Source: Verrucomicrobiota bacterium
GTDB lineage: Bacteria; Verrucomicrobiota; Verrucomicrobiia; Limisphaerales; CAIQOK01
Direction: 5' to 3'
NCBI GenBank assembly: GCA_025363535.1
Contig: JANYDP010000142.1
Coordinates: 1 to 5,572, forward strand
DNA length: 5,572 nt
The position numbers and the translations under genes were made by a program. The first letter of the stretch is position 1. The number at the start of each line of letters is the position of its first letter. Shown in pieces: positions 1 to 5,572 of the stretch. The notes below the pieces were generated by a model. It saw only the letters and a list, made by a program, of their open reading frames with translations. It did no database searches and had not been told where the DNA came from.

Positions 1-470
1 CGCCCCATGCCGCCGCCCACGCCGCCGGAATTGAACGGCCCCTCAATCGCCCAGTCATGCGGCAGATTCACCACGCGCCAGTTGCTGTCGTCGAAATTAT
101 TTTGCACATACGAAACATCGCCGCCGGGATTTCCCCCGGGCCGCGTGAAACGTTTCGCCGGGTCTTTGATGAAATTATTCCCGGACGGAAGAATCCACGA
201 CTTGAGCACGGGATGCGTAGCCGCAGCCAGTTTCTCCGCGTCGGAAGTGGCTTCGGCCAGCCGCTCCGTTTGCTCCTCGTTGCGCGCAACAGGCCGCACA
301 TCGTAGAGCAATTCTTCGGCGCTGACATTCGTCGGATCGCCCTTGGTGAAGCGCCAATGCTCATCAATCGAAATTCTTTCGCGCGGCGAAGTTAGCGTCG
401 GCGCGGCGTCCGCCCAAATAGTTCCGGCGAGCAAGGCGGCGCTGACAATCCGGTTGAAATTCATTTTCAT
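1..470 (-). CDS. Glycoside hydrolase family 2 protein (beta-galactosidase-like), N-terminal part, runs off the window
   Basis: Only the first 156 codons are present; the gene continues beyond base 1. It begins MKMNFNRIVSAALLAGTIWA, a Sec-type signal peptide with likely cleavage near residues 20-22 (WADA|AP), so the enzyme is exported. An alternative ATG lies two codons downstream (462-464). The segment around residues 33-42 (ISIDEHWRFTKGD) and the motif WRVVNLPHDWAIEGPF at residues 131-146 are hallmarks of the GH2 N-terminal sugar-binding jelly-roll domain, where the Asn/Asp-Leu-Pro-His-Asp-Trp element is strongly conserved. The catalytic TIM barrel is outside the window, so specificity cannot be settled: beta-galactosidase is the commonest match, but beta-mannosidase, beta-glucuronidase or arabinopyranosidase-type activity is possible. 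It starts 27 bases after the SGNH hydrolase stop, so co-transcription is likely. No Shine-Dalgarno is visible; the leader ends in the A-rich GAAAACAAA. Confidence 0.85.
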   Translation of the reverse strand, partial: MKMNFNRIVSAALLAGTIWADAAPTLTSPRERISIDEHWRFTKGDPTNVSAEELLYDVRPVARNEEQTERLAEATSDAEKLAAATHPVLKSWILPSGNNFIKDPAKRFTRPGGNPGGDVSYVQNNFDDSNWRVVNLPHDWAIEGPFNSGGVGGGMG

Positions 471-497
471 TTTGTTTTCAACTGAACTGGTGTGTCT

Positions 498-1646
498 TCA
501 ATTGGCTTTGTTCGCGGGAACTGCGTTCAAGGAATCATTCAGACTCGGATCGCCGCTCGGTGGTGGGGCATGGTCGGTCCTGGCCGGCGGCCCGAGGATT
601 TCGGTGAAGATCGGCTTCAAGGCGTCTGCCCAAATTTGGTAGCCCTTGACCGTGGGATGCAACCGGTCGCGCGACATTCCCGGAAATAATTTCCCGTCCG
701 CGTCCGCCAGTTTGTCGTTGATGTTGACGTAGCGAATCTTTTTTCCGTCCGCCATTTTGGCGAGGCTCTCGTTGATCTGGTTGATCTCGGGAATCACCGC
801 CAGGTTGTCGTTGCGCGGAAAAATTCCGGTGAGGATGATGACAGCGGCCGGCGCTTTTTCCTGCGCAACTTTCACGATGGCCTGCAAACCGCGCGTGATG
901 TCGGCCACTTTTTCTTCGCCGCCGGGAATCATGCCCACGTTGTTGATGCCGGCGAGCAGGACGATGATTTTTGGATTCACCCCGTCGAGTTCACCGTTCT
1001 CCAGACGCCAGAGAATGTTTTGCGTGGCGTCCGCGCCCCAACCAAAGTCGCCCACGTTCCAGCCGAAGAAATTGGTGGTCCAGTTTTCCAGCATCTCGTG
1101 ATATTGCGAATCTTTTGTTCCCCAGCGGCGCGTGATGGAGTCGCCGACAAAATAAACATCAATGCCGCCCAGCTTTGCCTTTTCGACCAACTGTTCGTGG
1201 GCGCGCTGTGAATTTTTATCGGCACGCGCCGAAGGTTTGTCCGCGCCCGGCCGGTAACCACGCATCGGCTGCCCTGGCGCGGCGCTCGTGGAGCCAGCCG
1301 CCGACGGCAACGTGGTCTGCGCAAAGCCGGTGAACGAAATCGCTCCTGAATTATTGAGCACCAGCGCGCCGGTGTTGGAGGTTGCTGATACCGGGCCTGC
1401 CGTTTGACGGTCAAACGTCATGATGTCTCCGTAGTCAGTAAAAGTGGCAGGAAGTCCATCTTGGCCAGCATAACGAGGAACGCCTGTGGGGGTCCCATTG
1501 GCGGCGGTGGTAAGGTCTATGTTTGCGCCAGCGGCGATCCAAGTAAAATTCGTTTGCAATGCATTGCCAGTTCCCTGGCCAAAGGCGGCCGTCGCCATGA
1601 CGGTGGCGCATAAAAATCCAACGAGTATTTTTCGGGTGGGCTTCAT
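498..1646 (-). CDS. Secreted SGNH/GDSL-family hydrolase (putative carbohydrate or acyl esterase) with an unusual N-terminal leader segment
   Basis: 382 residues. Residues 1-24 (MKPTRKILVG...AAFGQ) form a Sec signal peptide. The SGNH domain spans about residues 145-352 and carries the family blocks: GDSIT at 168-172 with nucleophile Ser170; the Gly-rich block II around 199-206 (GDFGWGAD) followed by NILWRLENGELDG; block III GINN at 233-236 (Asn235); and block V DRLHP at 327-331 with Asp327 and His330. All catalytic residues are intact. The type resembles PAF-acetylhydrolase-like GDSL lipases found next to glycosidases, so removal of acetyl or other acyl groups from a glycan is the likely role (inference). 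A Pro-rich tail (353-382) follows the domain. Residues about 25-120 are not part of the SGNH fold: they are Thr/Ala/Gly/Asn-rich and resemble the start of autotransporter-associated beta-strand proteins. The start is fixed by the signal peptide, 13 bases after the oxidoreductase stop. No Shine-Dalgarno is seen. Confidence 0.9.
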   Translation of the reverse strand: MKPTRKILVGFLCATVMATAAFGQGTGNALQTNFTWIAAGANIDLTTAANGTPTGVPRYAGQDGLPATFTDYGDIMTFDRQTAGPVSATSNTGALVLNNSGAISFTGFAQTTLPSAAGSTSAAPGQPMRGYRPGADKPSARADKNSQRAHEQLVEKAKLGGIDVYFVGDSITRRWGTKDSQYHEMLENWTTNFFGWNVGDFGWGADATQNILWRLENGELDGVNPKIIVLLAGINNVGMIPGGEEKVADITRGLQAIVKVAQEKAPAAVIILTGIFPRNDNLAVIPEINQINESLAKMADGKKIRYVNINDKLADADGKLFPGMSRDRLHPTVKGYQIWADALKPIFTEILGPPARTDHAPPPSGDPSLNDSLNAVPANKAN

Positions 1647-1659
1647 ACGTTTGCAGAGT

Positions 1660-2997
1660 TTAAGCAGAGCTTAATTTCCACGGGGCCCGGTATTCGCGGG
1701 TGAGCAGTTTGCTCGCATCGGCATCGGCGATGATTTCTTCCTTGGCAACGTCCCACCGAATCTTCCGGCCCGTGAGCATGGAAATCAGACCGAGGTGTCC
1801 CGGCGTGGCGGAATGATGTGCGGTCTCCACCGGCGCGACGGTGGGCTGGCGGGTCTTGACGCAGTCGAGAAAATTGCGGACGTGGCCCGGCGATTCGTAG
1901 AGCTTCACTTTGCGCAATTCATCGGGAAGATTTTTATACCCGGTGAATTTTGGGTTGGAACATTCGATGCCCGATTCGCCGGCGAAAACCCAGCCGTCCG
2001 TGCCGATCCACTTGGCACTTTCATGTTCAATCTCGGGCTGGCCACCCGCAATGGTCATTTGAATGTCCTGCGGATACTTCAGTTCGATGCGGAATTTCGT
2101 GCAGGTGTTGAAGACGTCTTCCTTGGGCGGAAAGTCGCCGTGACCTTCGATCTCGGACGGGCCGGAACGATCGGCGTCCATCCCCCAATGCGCGATGTCG
2201 CAGAAGTGGCCGATCCAATCCATCAGCATCCCGCCGCCGGTGTTGTAATTCCAACGCCAGTTCTTGTGGATGCGGGCCTGGATGTAGGGCTGCATTTCGG
2301 AGGGCCCAATCCACGTTTTGTAATCTAGTTCCGCCGGCGGCTTCTGAACTTCGAAACTCGCATCCGAGCCTCCGAATTGCGAAAGAAAATCAATGTGACC
2401 ATCCAGCAATCCAACCTCGACGTGTTTGATTGTGCCGATGAGACCGTTCCGGACAATTTCACACGCCCGGCGATAGGACGGCTGCGAACGTCGCCACGAG
2501 CCGGTTTGCCAGATGATTTTGTTTTGTTGAACCGCGCGGACGATGGCCTGCTGTTCCGCGATGGTTTTCGCCAGCGGCTTCTCGCCATAGACATCCTTCT
2601 TTTGTCGCGCGGCTTCAGTGTAGGCGAGCGCATGCCAGTGATCCGGCACGGCGATCATCACGGCGTCAATGTCCTTGCGCGCCAGCAGCTCGCGGTAGTC
2701 GTGAAACGCGGCGCAATCCTTGTTCTGGTAATTCTCGTTGATGGTGTCCACCGCATCCTTCAAATGAAGCTTGTCCACATCGCACGCGGCGACCACGCGG
2801 CAAGTTTCCTCAGTAAGAAAATTCTTGGTGTTTTGCGGCCCCTGCATGCCCCAGCCGATGACGCCCACGGTTATTTTGTTTGACGGCCGGTCTGCGCCAA
2901 AAATCGAACTGGGCACAATCGTCGGCAAGGTGATGGCGGCGGTGGTGGCGGTGATAAAACGGCGGCGGCTGATGGTGGTGGTGGATTTATTTTTCAT
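1660..2997 (-). CDS. Tat-exported Gfo/Idh/MocA family NAD(P)-dependent oxidoreductase
   Basis: 445 residues, full family length. The N-terminus has a twin-arginine signal (SRRRFI, residues 10-15, then a hydrophobic stretch to about 30), so the protein would be exported folded with its nucleotide cofactor bound. The Rossmann domain covers about 41-160: the dinucleotide loop is GVIGWGMQG (Gly48, Gly50, Gly53), Asp73 (ACDVD) ends the second strand, and the family EKP motif is at 139-141 with Lys140 the usual catalytic or cofactor-contacting lysine. The C-terminal alpha/beta domain carries GGGMLMDWIGHFCDIAHW at 254-271, where Asp260 and His264 fit the family DxxxH active-site pair. The reaction is probably oxidation, reduction or redox-assisted conversion of a sugar; the substrate cannot be read from sequence. 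The GGG...DW..H..DIAHWG pattern fits the large secreted Verrucomicrobia/Planctomycetes group better than GH109 N-acetylgalactosaminidases. It precedes the SGNH gene by 13 bases in an apparent operon. No Shine-Dalgarno precedes the ATG (leader TTCTGACAACA). Confidence 0.93.
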   Translation of the reverse strand: MKNKSTTTISRRRFITATTAAITLPTIVPSSIFGADRPSNKITVGVIGWGMQGPQNTKNFLTEETCRVVAACDVDKLHLKDAVDTINENYQNKDCAAFHDYRELLARKDIDAVMIAVPDHWHALAYTEAARQKKDVYGEKPLAKTIAEQQAIVRAVQQNKIIWQTGSWRRSQPSYRRACEIVRNGLIGTIKHVEVGLLDGHIDFLSQFGGSDASFEVQKPPAELDYKTWIGPSEMQPYIQARIHKNWRWNYNTGGGMLMDWIGHFCDIAHWGMDADRSGPSEIEGHGDFPPKEDVFNTCTKFRIELKYPQDIQMTIAGGQPEIEHESAKWIGTDGWVFAGESGIECSNPKFTGYKNLPDELRKVKLYESPGHVRNFLDCVKTRQPTVAPVETAHHSATPGHLGLISMLTGRKIRWDVAKEEIIADADASKLLTREYRAPWKLSSA

Positions 2998-3010
2998 TGT
3001 TGTCAGAACA

Positions 3011-3123
3011 TCACGGAATTTTGTCGCCCACGCGGGTCATCGCCGGGTCCGGCACGTCGGCCTGGACAGGCAGAACCAGGCTGAGGAGAAAAAGTGCGCT
3101 CGGTTTGAGAAAATTGTTTTCAT
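3011..3123 (-). pseudogene. Small signal-peptide ORF with an apparent one-base frameshift (or an intact 41-residue ORF from TTG)
   Basis: The ATG at 3123-3121 is followed by AAAACAATTTT. As written, that frame gives 28 poor codons (stop at 3037). Adding one A to the A4 run makes a 37-codon ORF, MKNNFLKPSALFLLSLVLPV followed by QADVPDPAMTRVGDKIP and TGA at 3013-3011. This has a charged n-region, a strong hydrophobic core and a VQA|D signal peptidase I site, so the downstream frame looks truly coding. Without any shift, the same frame is open from a TTG at 3136-3134, giving 41 residues (M-DCWYENN then FLKPSALFLL...). The predicted mature part is only about 15 residues. It ends 13 bases before the oxidoreductase ATG, the same gap as between the next two genes, which suggests a leader cistron. 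It may be a relic of a secreted-protein gene, a genuine micropeptide, or a base-call error. Function unknown. Confidence 0.45.
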
Positions 3124-3505
3124 ACCAACAATCCAACCCGGTCGGAATGGCGAGGGCAAGCCAATGTTCTGAATCGCGCCGGAAGCAGCGGCTGAGATGC
3201 GATGCGATTATCCATTCGTTACGGGTTTAGATGTATTGGGCGAGTTTGCAACACAACCCTTGTTCCGGCCAATATGATGACTGCCTATGGCACTCAGGCG
3301 TCTGTTTGATAGACTTCAGGAAAATCAAAATGGGAGATCAGTTGGCACCAAATATTTGCAGCTTTGCCGGGTTAGTTGATCATGGTTTGGCTTTGTACCG
3401 ACGGGGCAAACCGATTTTCTTATGCTTTTCAAATCACCTGGACCGTGCATCATGCCTCATCGCAACACGGTCCAAACAATTGATGCAAGACCAAACCTTA
3501 CCAGT
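3124..3505. promoter_or_regulatory. Divergent intergenic region between the two operons
   Basis: This roughly 380-base stretch separates the leftward oxidoreductase operon from the rightward xylanase operon and must contain both promoters if no further upstream genes feed in. I see no protein-coding gene here: the open frames crossing it have no recognisable protein character, and the plus-strand frame from 3231 looks compositionally random. No convincing paired -35/-10 boxes were found on either strand. TATGAT at 3273-3278 resembles a -10 on the plus strand but has no partner at normal spacing. The base composition is less GC-rich than the flanking genes, as expected for control DNA. The one clear structured element is the inverted repeat at 3439-3474. 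The shared position suggests that both arms may be regulated together. Confidence 0.55.
3439..3474. promoter_or_regulatory. Perfect 9-bp inverted repeat, candidate operator or 5' UTR hairpin
   Basis: The arms TGGACCGTG (3439-3447) and CACGGTCCA (3466-3474) are exact reverse complements separated by 18 bases, so their centres are 27 bases apart. The repeat ends 31 bases before the GTG start of the xylanase. It could be a binding site for a dimeric regulator such as an AraC- or LacI-type protein, or it could form a stem-loop in the mRNA leader. The sequence shows the symmetry; the function is inference. Its presence also argues that 3422-3505, which is open in the xylanase frame, is leader and not coding. 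Confidence 0.5.
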
Positions 3506-4807
3506 GTGAAATTACATAAATCAAGCTTCAGCCCATTCATCAGCCTGCTCACGGCGACGTTGGTTGCCGTTGGATCAACGGCCCTGGCCGCCGACAAACC
3601 AGCCGCGACCCTCAAGGACGCCTACAAAGATCATTTTTACATGGGGGTCGCCATCAATCGCACCATCGCCATGAACGCCGCCGTTCGGGCCGAGAACGTG
3701 AACCGAAGCCTGGAGCAGGTGAACAAAGACATTGCCGTCGTCACCGGACAGTTCAACCAAATTTCCCCGGAGAACGATTTGAAGTGGCAATTGATTCATC
3801 CGCAGGCCGGATCGGACGGCTACAATTTTGGGCCGGCCGACGCCTATGTGAACTTCGGTCTGAGCAACAACATGTATATCGTGGGACACACCTTGGTCTG
3901 GCACAGCCAGACACCGGGCTGGGTGTTTCAAGGAACTAACGTGCCGCCCGGCGCAACCAATTCCCCTGCGCCAACGCTGACGCCTGGTCCGGACACCACC
4001 AACGCGCCCGGGACAAACGGATTCGGCGGGCGTCGTGGTGGCCGTGGGTTTGGTGGTTTTGACATGAGCGGACCGCGCGCCTCCCGCGAAGAATTGCTGC
4101 AACGGATGCACGATCACATCTCCACCGTCGTGGGTCGTTACAAGGGCAAGATCAAAGTCTGGGATGTCGTGAACGAGGCGCTTGCCGACGGCGGCACGAA
4201 CATCCTGCGCGCCTCGCCCTGGCAGCAAATCATCGGACCGGATTTTATCGCCAAGGCGTTTGAATACGCTCACGAAGCCGATCCGGATGCGATTCTCCGC
4301 TACAACGACTACTCATTGGAGAATCCCGCCAAGCGCGCCAAGCTCATCACGTTGATTAAGTCCCTCCAGGCACAGGGTGTTCCCGTGATGGCCATTGGCT
4401 CGCAGACGCACGTCAGCGTTTCGTCGCCAAGCTTTGAACAGGAAGACGCGGTGCTGACCGATTTAGAGACGCTCGGACTGCCGATTCACATCACTGAACT
4501 CGACGTCAACAGCGCGCAGAGCGGTCAGCGCAGCAACAGCGGCGATGTCACCGCCAATGCCGCCACCACGCAGGGCGGTCTGGTGAGCAACGCCGACAAG
4601 AAACTGGCCGACGCCTACGCAGGACTTTTCCGTGCGTTCAAAAAACACGACAAATCCGTGAAAGTGATCACATTCTGGGGTGTGAACGACGGCGTCTCCT
4701 GGCGCGCGCAGGGCCGTCCACTCTTGTTCGACGCGAACGACCAGCCCAAGCCGGCCTTCGATGCCGTGATGCGCGTGGCCACTGGCGAACCATTGAAAGT
4801 AGAATAG
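3506..4807 (+). CDS. Secreted GH10 endo-beta-1,4-xylanase
   Basis: Endo-1,4-beta-xylanase that would cut the xylan backbone with retention. I choose the GTG at 3506 (433 residues) because it gives a compact Sec signal peptide, M-KLHKSSFSPFISLLTATLV...STALAA|DK. The frame is open further upstream, with ATGs at 3422 and 3452, but those add 18-28 residues that spoil the leader and overlap an inverted repeat. Numbered from GTG, the single GH10 barrel (about 34-430) shows SPENDLKW at 87-94, GHTLVWHSQTPGW at 127-139, WDVVNEAL at 219-226 with acid/base Glu224, SQTHV at 299-303, HITELDVN at 328-335 with nucleophile Glu331, and TFWGVNDGVSW at 389-399. No carbohydrate-binding module is present. Residues about 143-193 are a Pro/Thr- then Gly/Arg-rich insert after the WHSQTPGW strand, where family members usually have only a short loop. 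No Shine-Dalgarno is visible. The acetylesterase gene follows after 58 bases. Confidence 0.93.
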   Translation: MKLHKSSFSPFISLLTATLVAVGSTALAADKPAATLKDAYKDHFYMGVAINRTIAMNAAVRAENVNRSLEQVNKDIAVVTGQFNQISPENDLKWQLIHPQAGSDGYNFGPADAYVNFGLSNNMYIVGHTLVWHSQTPGWVFQGTNVPPGATNSPAPTLTPGPDTTNAPGTNGFGGRRGGRGFGGFDMSGPRASREELLQRMHDHISTVVGRYKGKIKVWDVVNEALADGGTNILRASPWQQIIGPDFIAKAFEYAHEADPDAILRYNDYSLENPAKRAKLITLIKSLQAQGVPVMAIGSQTHVSVSSPSFEQEDAVLTDLETLGLPIHITELDVNSAQSGQRSNSGDVTANAATTQGGLVSNADKKLADAYAGLFRAFKKHDKSVKVITFWGVNDGVSWRAQGRPLLFDANDQPKPAFDAVMRVATGEPLKVE

Positions 4808-4865
4808 TTCTTCCAAGCGAACGGGCGTTGCCGCGCTGCAAATAAATCCAAAATCAATTCTAACA

Positions 4866-5572
4866 ATGAAATCACGATTTCTCCTCCTGGCCGGCTTGTT
4901 CTTGTTTTCCGGCGGCGCCCATGCGCAAAAACAGAGCGCTGAAAAAATGAAATCTCCGGACAAAAAATTCTACGTCTTCCTCTGCTTTGGCCAGTCCAAC
5001 ATGGAAGGCTTTCCGGGCATTGAACCGCCGGACAAAGGGCCGGTGGATGCTCGATTGCAGATGTTGGCGGCGGTTGATTTCCCAGGCATTGGTCGAACCG
5101 ATGGCAATTGGTATCCGGCCGTTCCGCCGTTGTGCCGGCCCGGCTCGGGACTTTGCCCGGCCGATTATTTTGGCCGGACACTCGCCTCCAATCTCCCGCC
5201 GGACATCAAGGTGGGCATCGTCAATGTTTCGGTCGCCGGCTGCAAAATTGAATTGTTCCAAAAGACGAATTACGAAGCCTACGCATCCACGGCGGCATCT
5301 TGGATGAAAAACATCATCAAGACCTACGACGGAAATCCCTACCAGCATCTCGTGGACGCGGCCAGGCTGGCGCAGAAAGATGGCGTCATCAAAGGCATTC
5401 TGTTGCATCAAGCCGAGTCCAACACAGGTGACCAGCAATGGCCGAACAAAGTCAAAGGCGTCTATGAAAACCTGCTGCAAGATTTGAATCTGCGCGCCAA
5501 AGACGTGCCGCTGATCGCCGGCGAACTCGTGAACGCCGATCAAAAAGGCGCGTGTGCCAGCATGAACAAAAT
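4866..5572 (+). CDS. Secreted CE6/sialate O-acetylesterase-like acetylesterase, N-terminal part, runs off the window
   Basis: The first 235 codons are present and the gene continues past the window end. MKSRFLLLAGLFLFSGGAHA is a clear Sec signal peptide (cleavage after residue 20, AHA|QK). The mature domain begins KFYVFLCFGQSNMEG (34-48); GQSNMEG at 42-48 is the signature of the SASA-type SGNH esterase domain used by CE6 acetyl xylan esterases and sialate O-acetylesterases, with nucleophile Ser44. VGIVNVSVAGCKIELF (116-131) carries the Gly of block II, and ILLHQAESNTGD (178-189) matches the conserved His-Gln-Gly-Glu-Ser-Asn block with Ala183 in place of the usual Gly. The catalytic Asp/His block lies beyond the window, so integrity is not proven. 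Next to a GH10 xylanase the likely job is deacetylating xylan or its oligomers. The ATG is preceded by AATTCTAACA without a Shine-Dalgarno. It is likely co-transcribed with the xylanase, since no hairpin or T-run lies in the 58-base gap. Confidence 0.88.
   Translation, partial: MKSRFLLLAGLFLFSGGAHAQKQSAEKMKSPDKKFYVFLCFGQSNMEGFPGIEPPDKGPVDARLQMLAAVDFPGIGRTDGNWYPAVPPLCRPGSGLCPADYFGRTLASNLPPDIKVGIVNVSVAGCKIELFQKTNYEAYASTAASWMKNIIKTYDGNPYQHLVDAARLAQKDGVIKGILLHQAESNTGDQQWPNKVKGVYENLLQDLNLRAKDVPLIAGELVNADQKGACASMNK

Noticed and set aside
1660..1674. Small palindrome TTAAGC-AGA-GCTTAA over the oxidoreductase stop codon
   Set aside because: Six-bp, AT-rich arms with a 3-base loop and no T-run; too weak for a terminator and lies within an apparent operon.
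2997..3230. 77-codon plus-strand open frame opposite the leader micro-ORF
   Set aside because: Low-complexity, Arg/Ser-rich translation antisense to the better signal-peptide frame; no supporting start context.
3273..3278. TATGAT as a -10 box for the xylanase operon
   Set aside because: No -35-like hexamer at 16-18 bases upstream; the nearest TTG-containing hexamers are at 7 or 21 bases spacing, so a promoter cannot be claimed.
3422..3505. Upstream extension of the xylanase from ATG at 3422 or 3452
   Set aside because: The extension puts 18-28 polar residues before a good signal peptide, has no protein-like character and overlaps the inverted repeat; GTG at 3506 explains the leader better.
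3231..3509. 92-codon plus-strand open frame in the intergenic region
   Set aside because: Its translation is Cys-rich and featureless, lacks motifs or a signal, and overlaps the xylanase start; it looks like chance.
3575..4273. 232-codon minus-strand open frame inside the xylanase
   Set aside because: It is an antisense shadow of a clear GH10 gene with intact catalytic motifs; its translation (Val/Gly/His-rich) shows no family feature.
4808..4865. Possible terminator between xylanase and acetylesterase
   Set aside because: No stable inverted repeat and no T-run in this 58-base gap; read-through is more likely.
4872..5543. 223-codon minus-strand open frame opposite the CE6-like esterase
   Set aside because: Antisense shadow; the plus strand carries a signal peptide, GQSNMEG and HQAESN motifs.

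Overview
The window is a compact, divergently transcribed block of secreted carbohydrate-active and accessory genes. The best guess for the host is a member of the Verrucomicrobiota (perhaps the Limisphaerales/Pedosphaera side), or less likely a Planctomycetes-type bacterium. The grounds are moderately high GC; an exported Gfo/Idh/MocA oxidoreductase with a twin-arginine leader; paired SGNH and sialate-esterase-type esterases; a piece of leader sequence resembling autotransporter-associated beta-strand proteins; and no Shine-Dalgarno sequence before any start. This is inferred from gene content, not from a search.

Minus-strand arm (about 3136 down to 1): a tiny, probably frame-broken signal-peptide ORF (3011-3123, or 3011-3136 intact from a TTG) lies just upstream of a Tat-exported Gfo/Idh/MocA oxidoreductase (2997-1660). 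Next come an SGNH/GDSL hydrolase with an unusual N-terminal leader segment (1646-498) and the first 156 codons of a glycoside hydrolase family 2 enzyme (470 to beyond base 1). The gaps are 13, 13 and 27 bases, so this looks like one operon.

Plus-strand arm (3506 rightwards): a secreted GH10 endo-beta-1,4-xylanase with both catalytic glutamates (3506-4807) is followed after 58 bases by the first 235 codons of a CE6/sialate O-acetylesterase-like acetylesterase (4866 to beyond 5572). No terminator is evident between them.

The roughly 380-base region between the two arms (3124-3505) must hold both promoters. Its one clear structure is a perfect 9-bp inverted repeat with an 18-base spacer (3439-3447 / 3466-3474), ending 31 bases before the xylanase start, which is a good candidate operator or mRNA hairpin.

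Taken together the locus reads as an acetylated (arabino/galacto)xylan-degrading cluster. GH10 would cut the backbone, CE6-type and SGNH esterases would remove acyl groups, GH2 would trim side-chain or terminal sugars, and the oxidoreductase would act on a released sugar in the periplasm. No SusC/SusD, transporter or regulator gene is in the window. I see no RNA gene, CRISPR array, insertion sequence or attachment site. I do not see a wholly new system; the novel-looking parts are the small leader peptide, the inverted repeat, the fused leader on the SGNH hydrolase and the insert in the xylanase.
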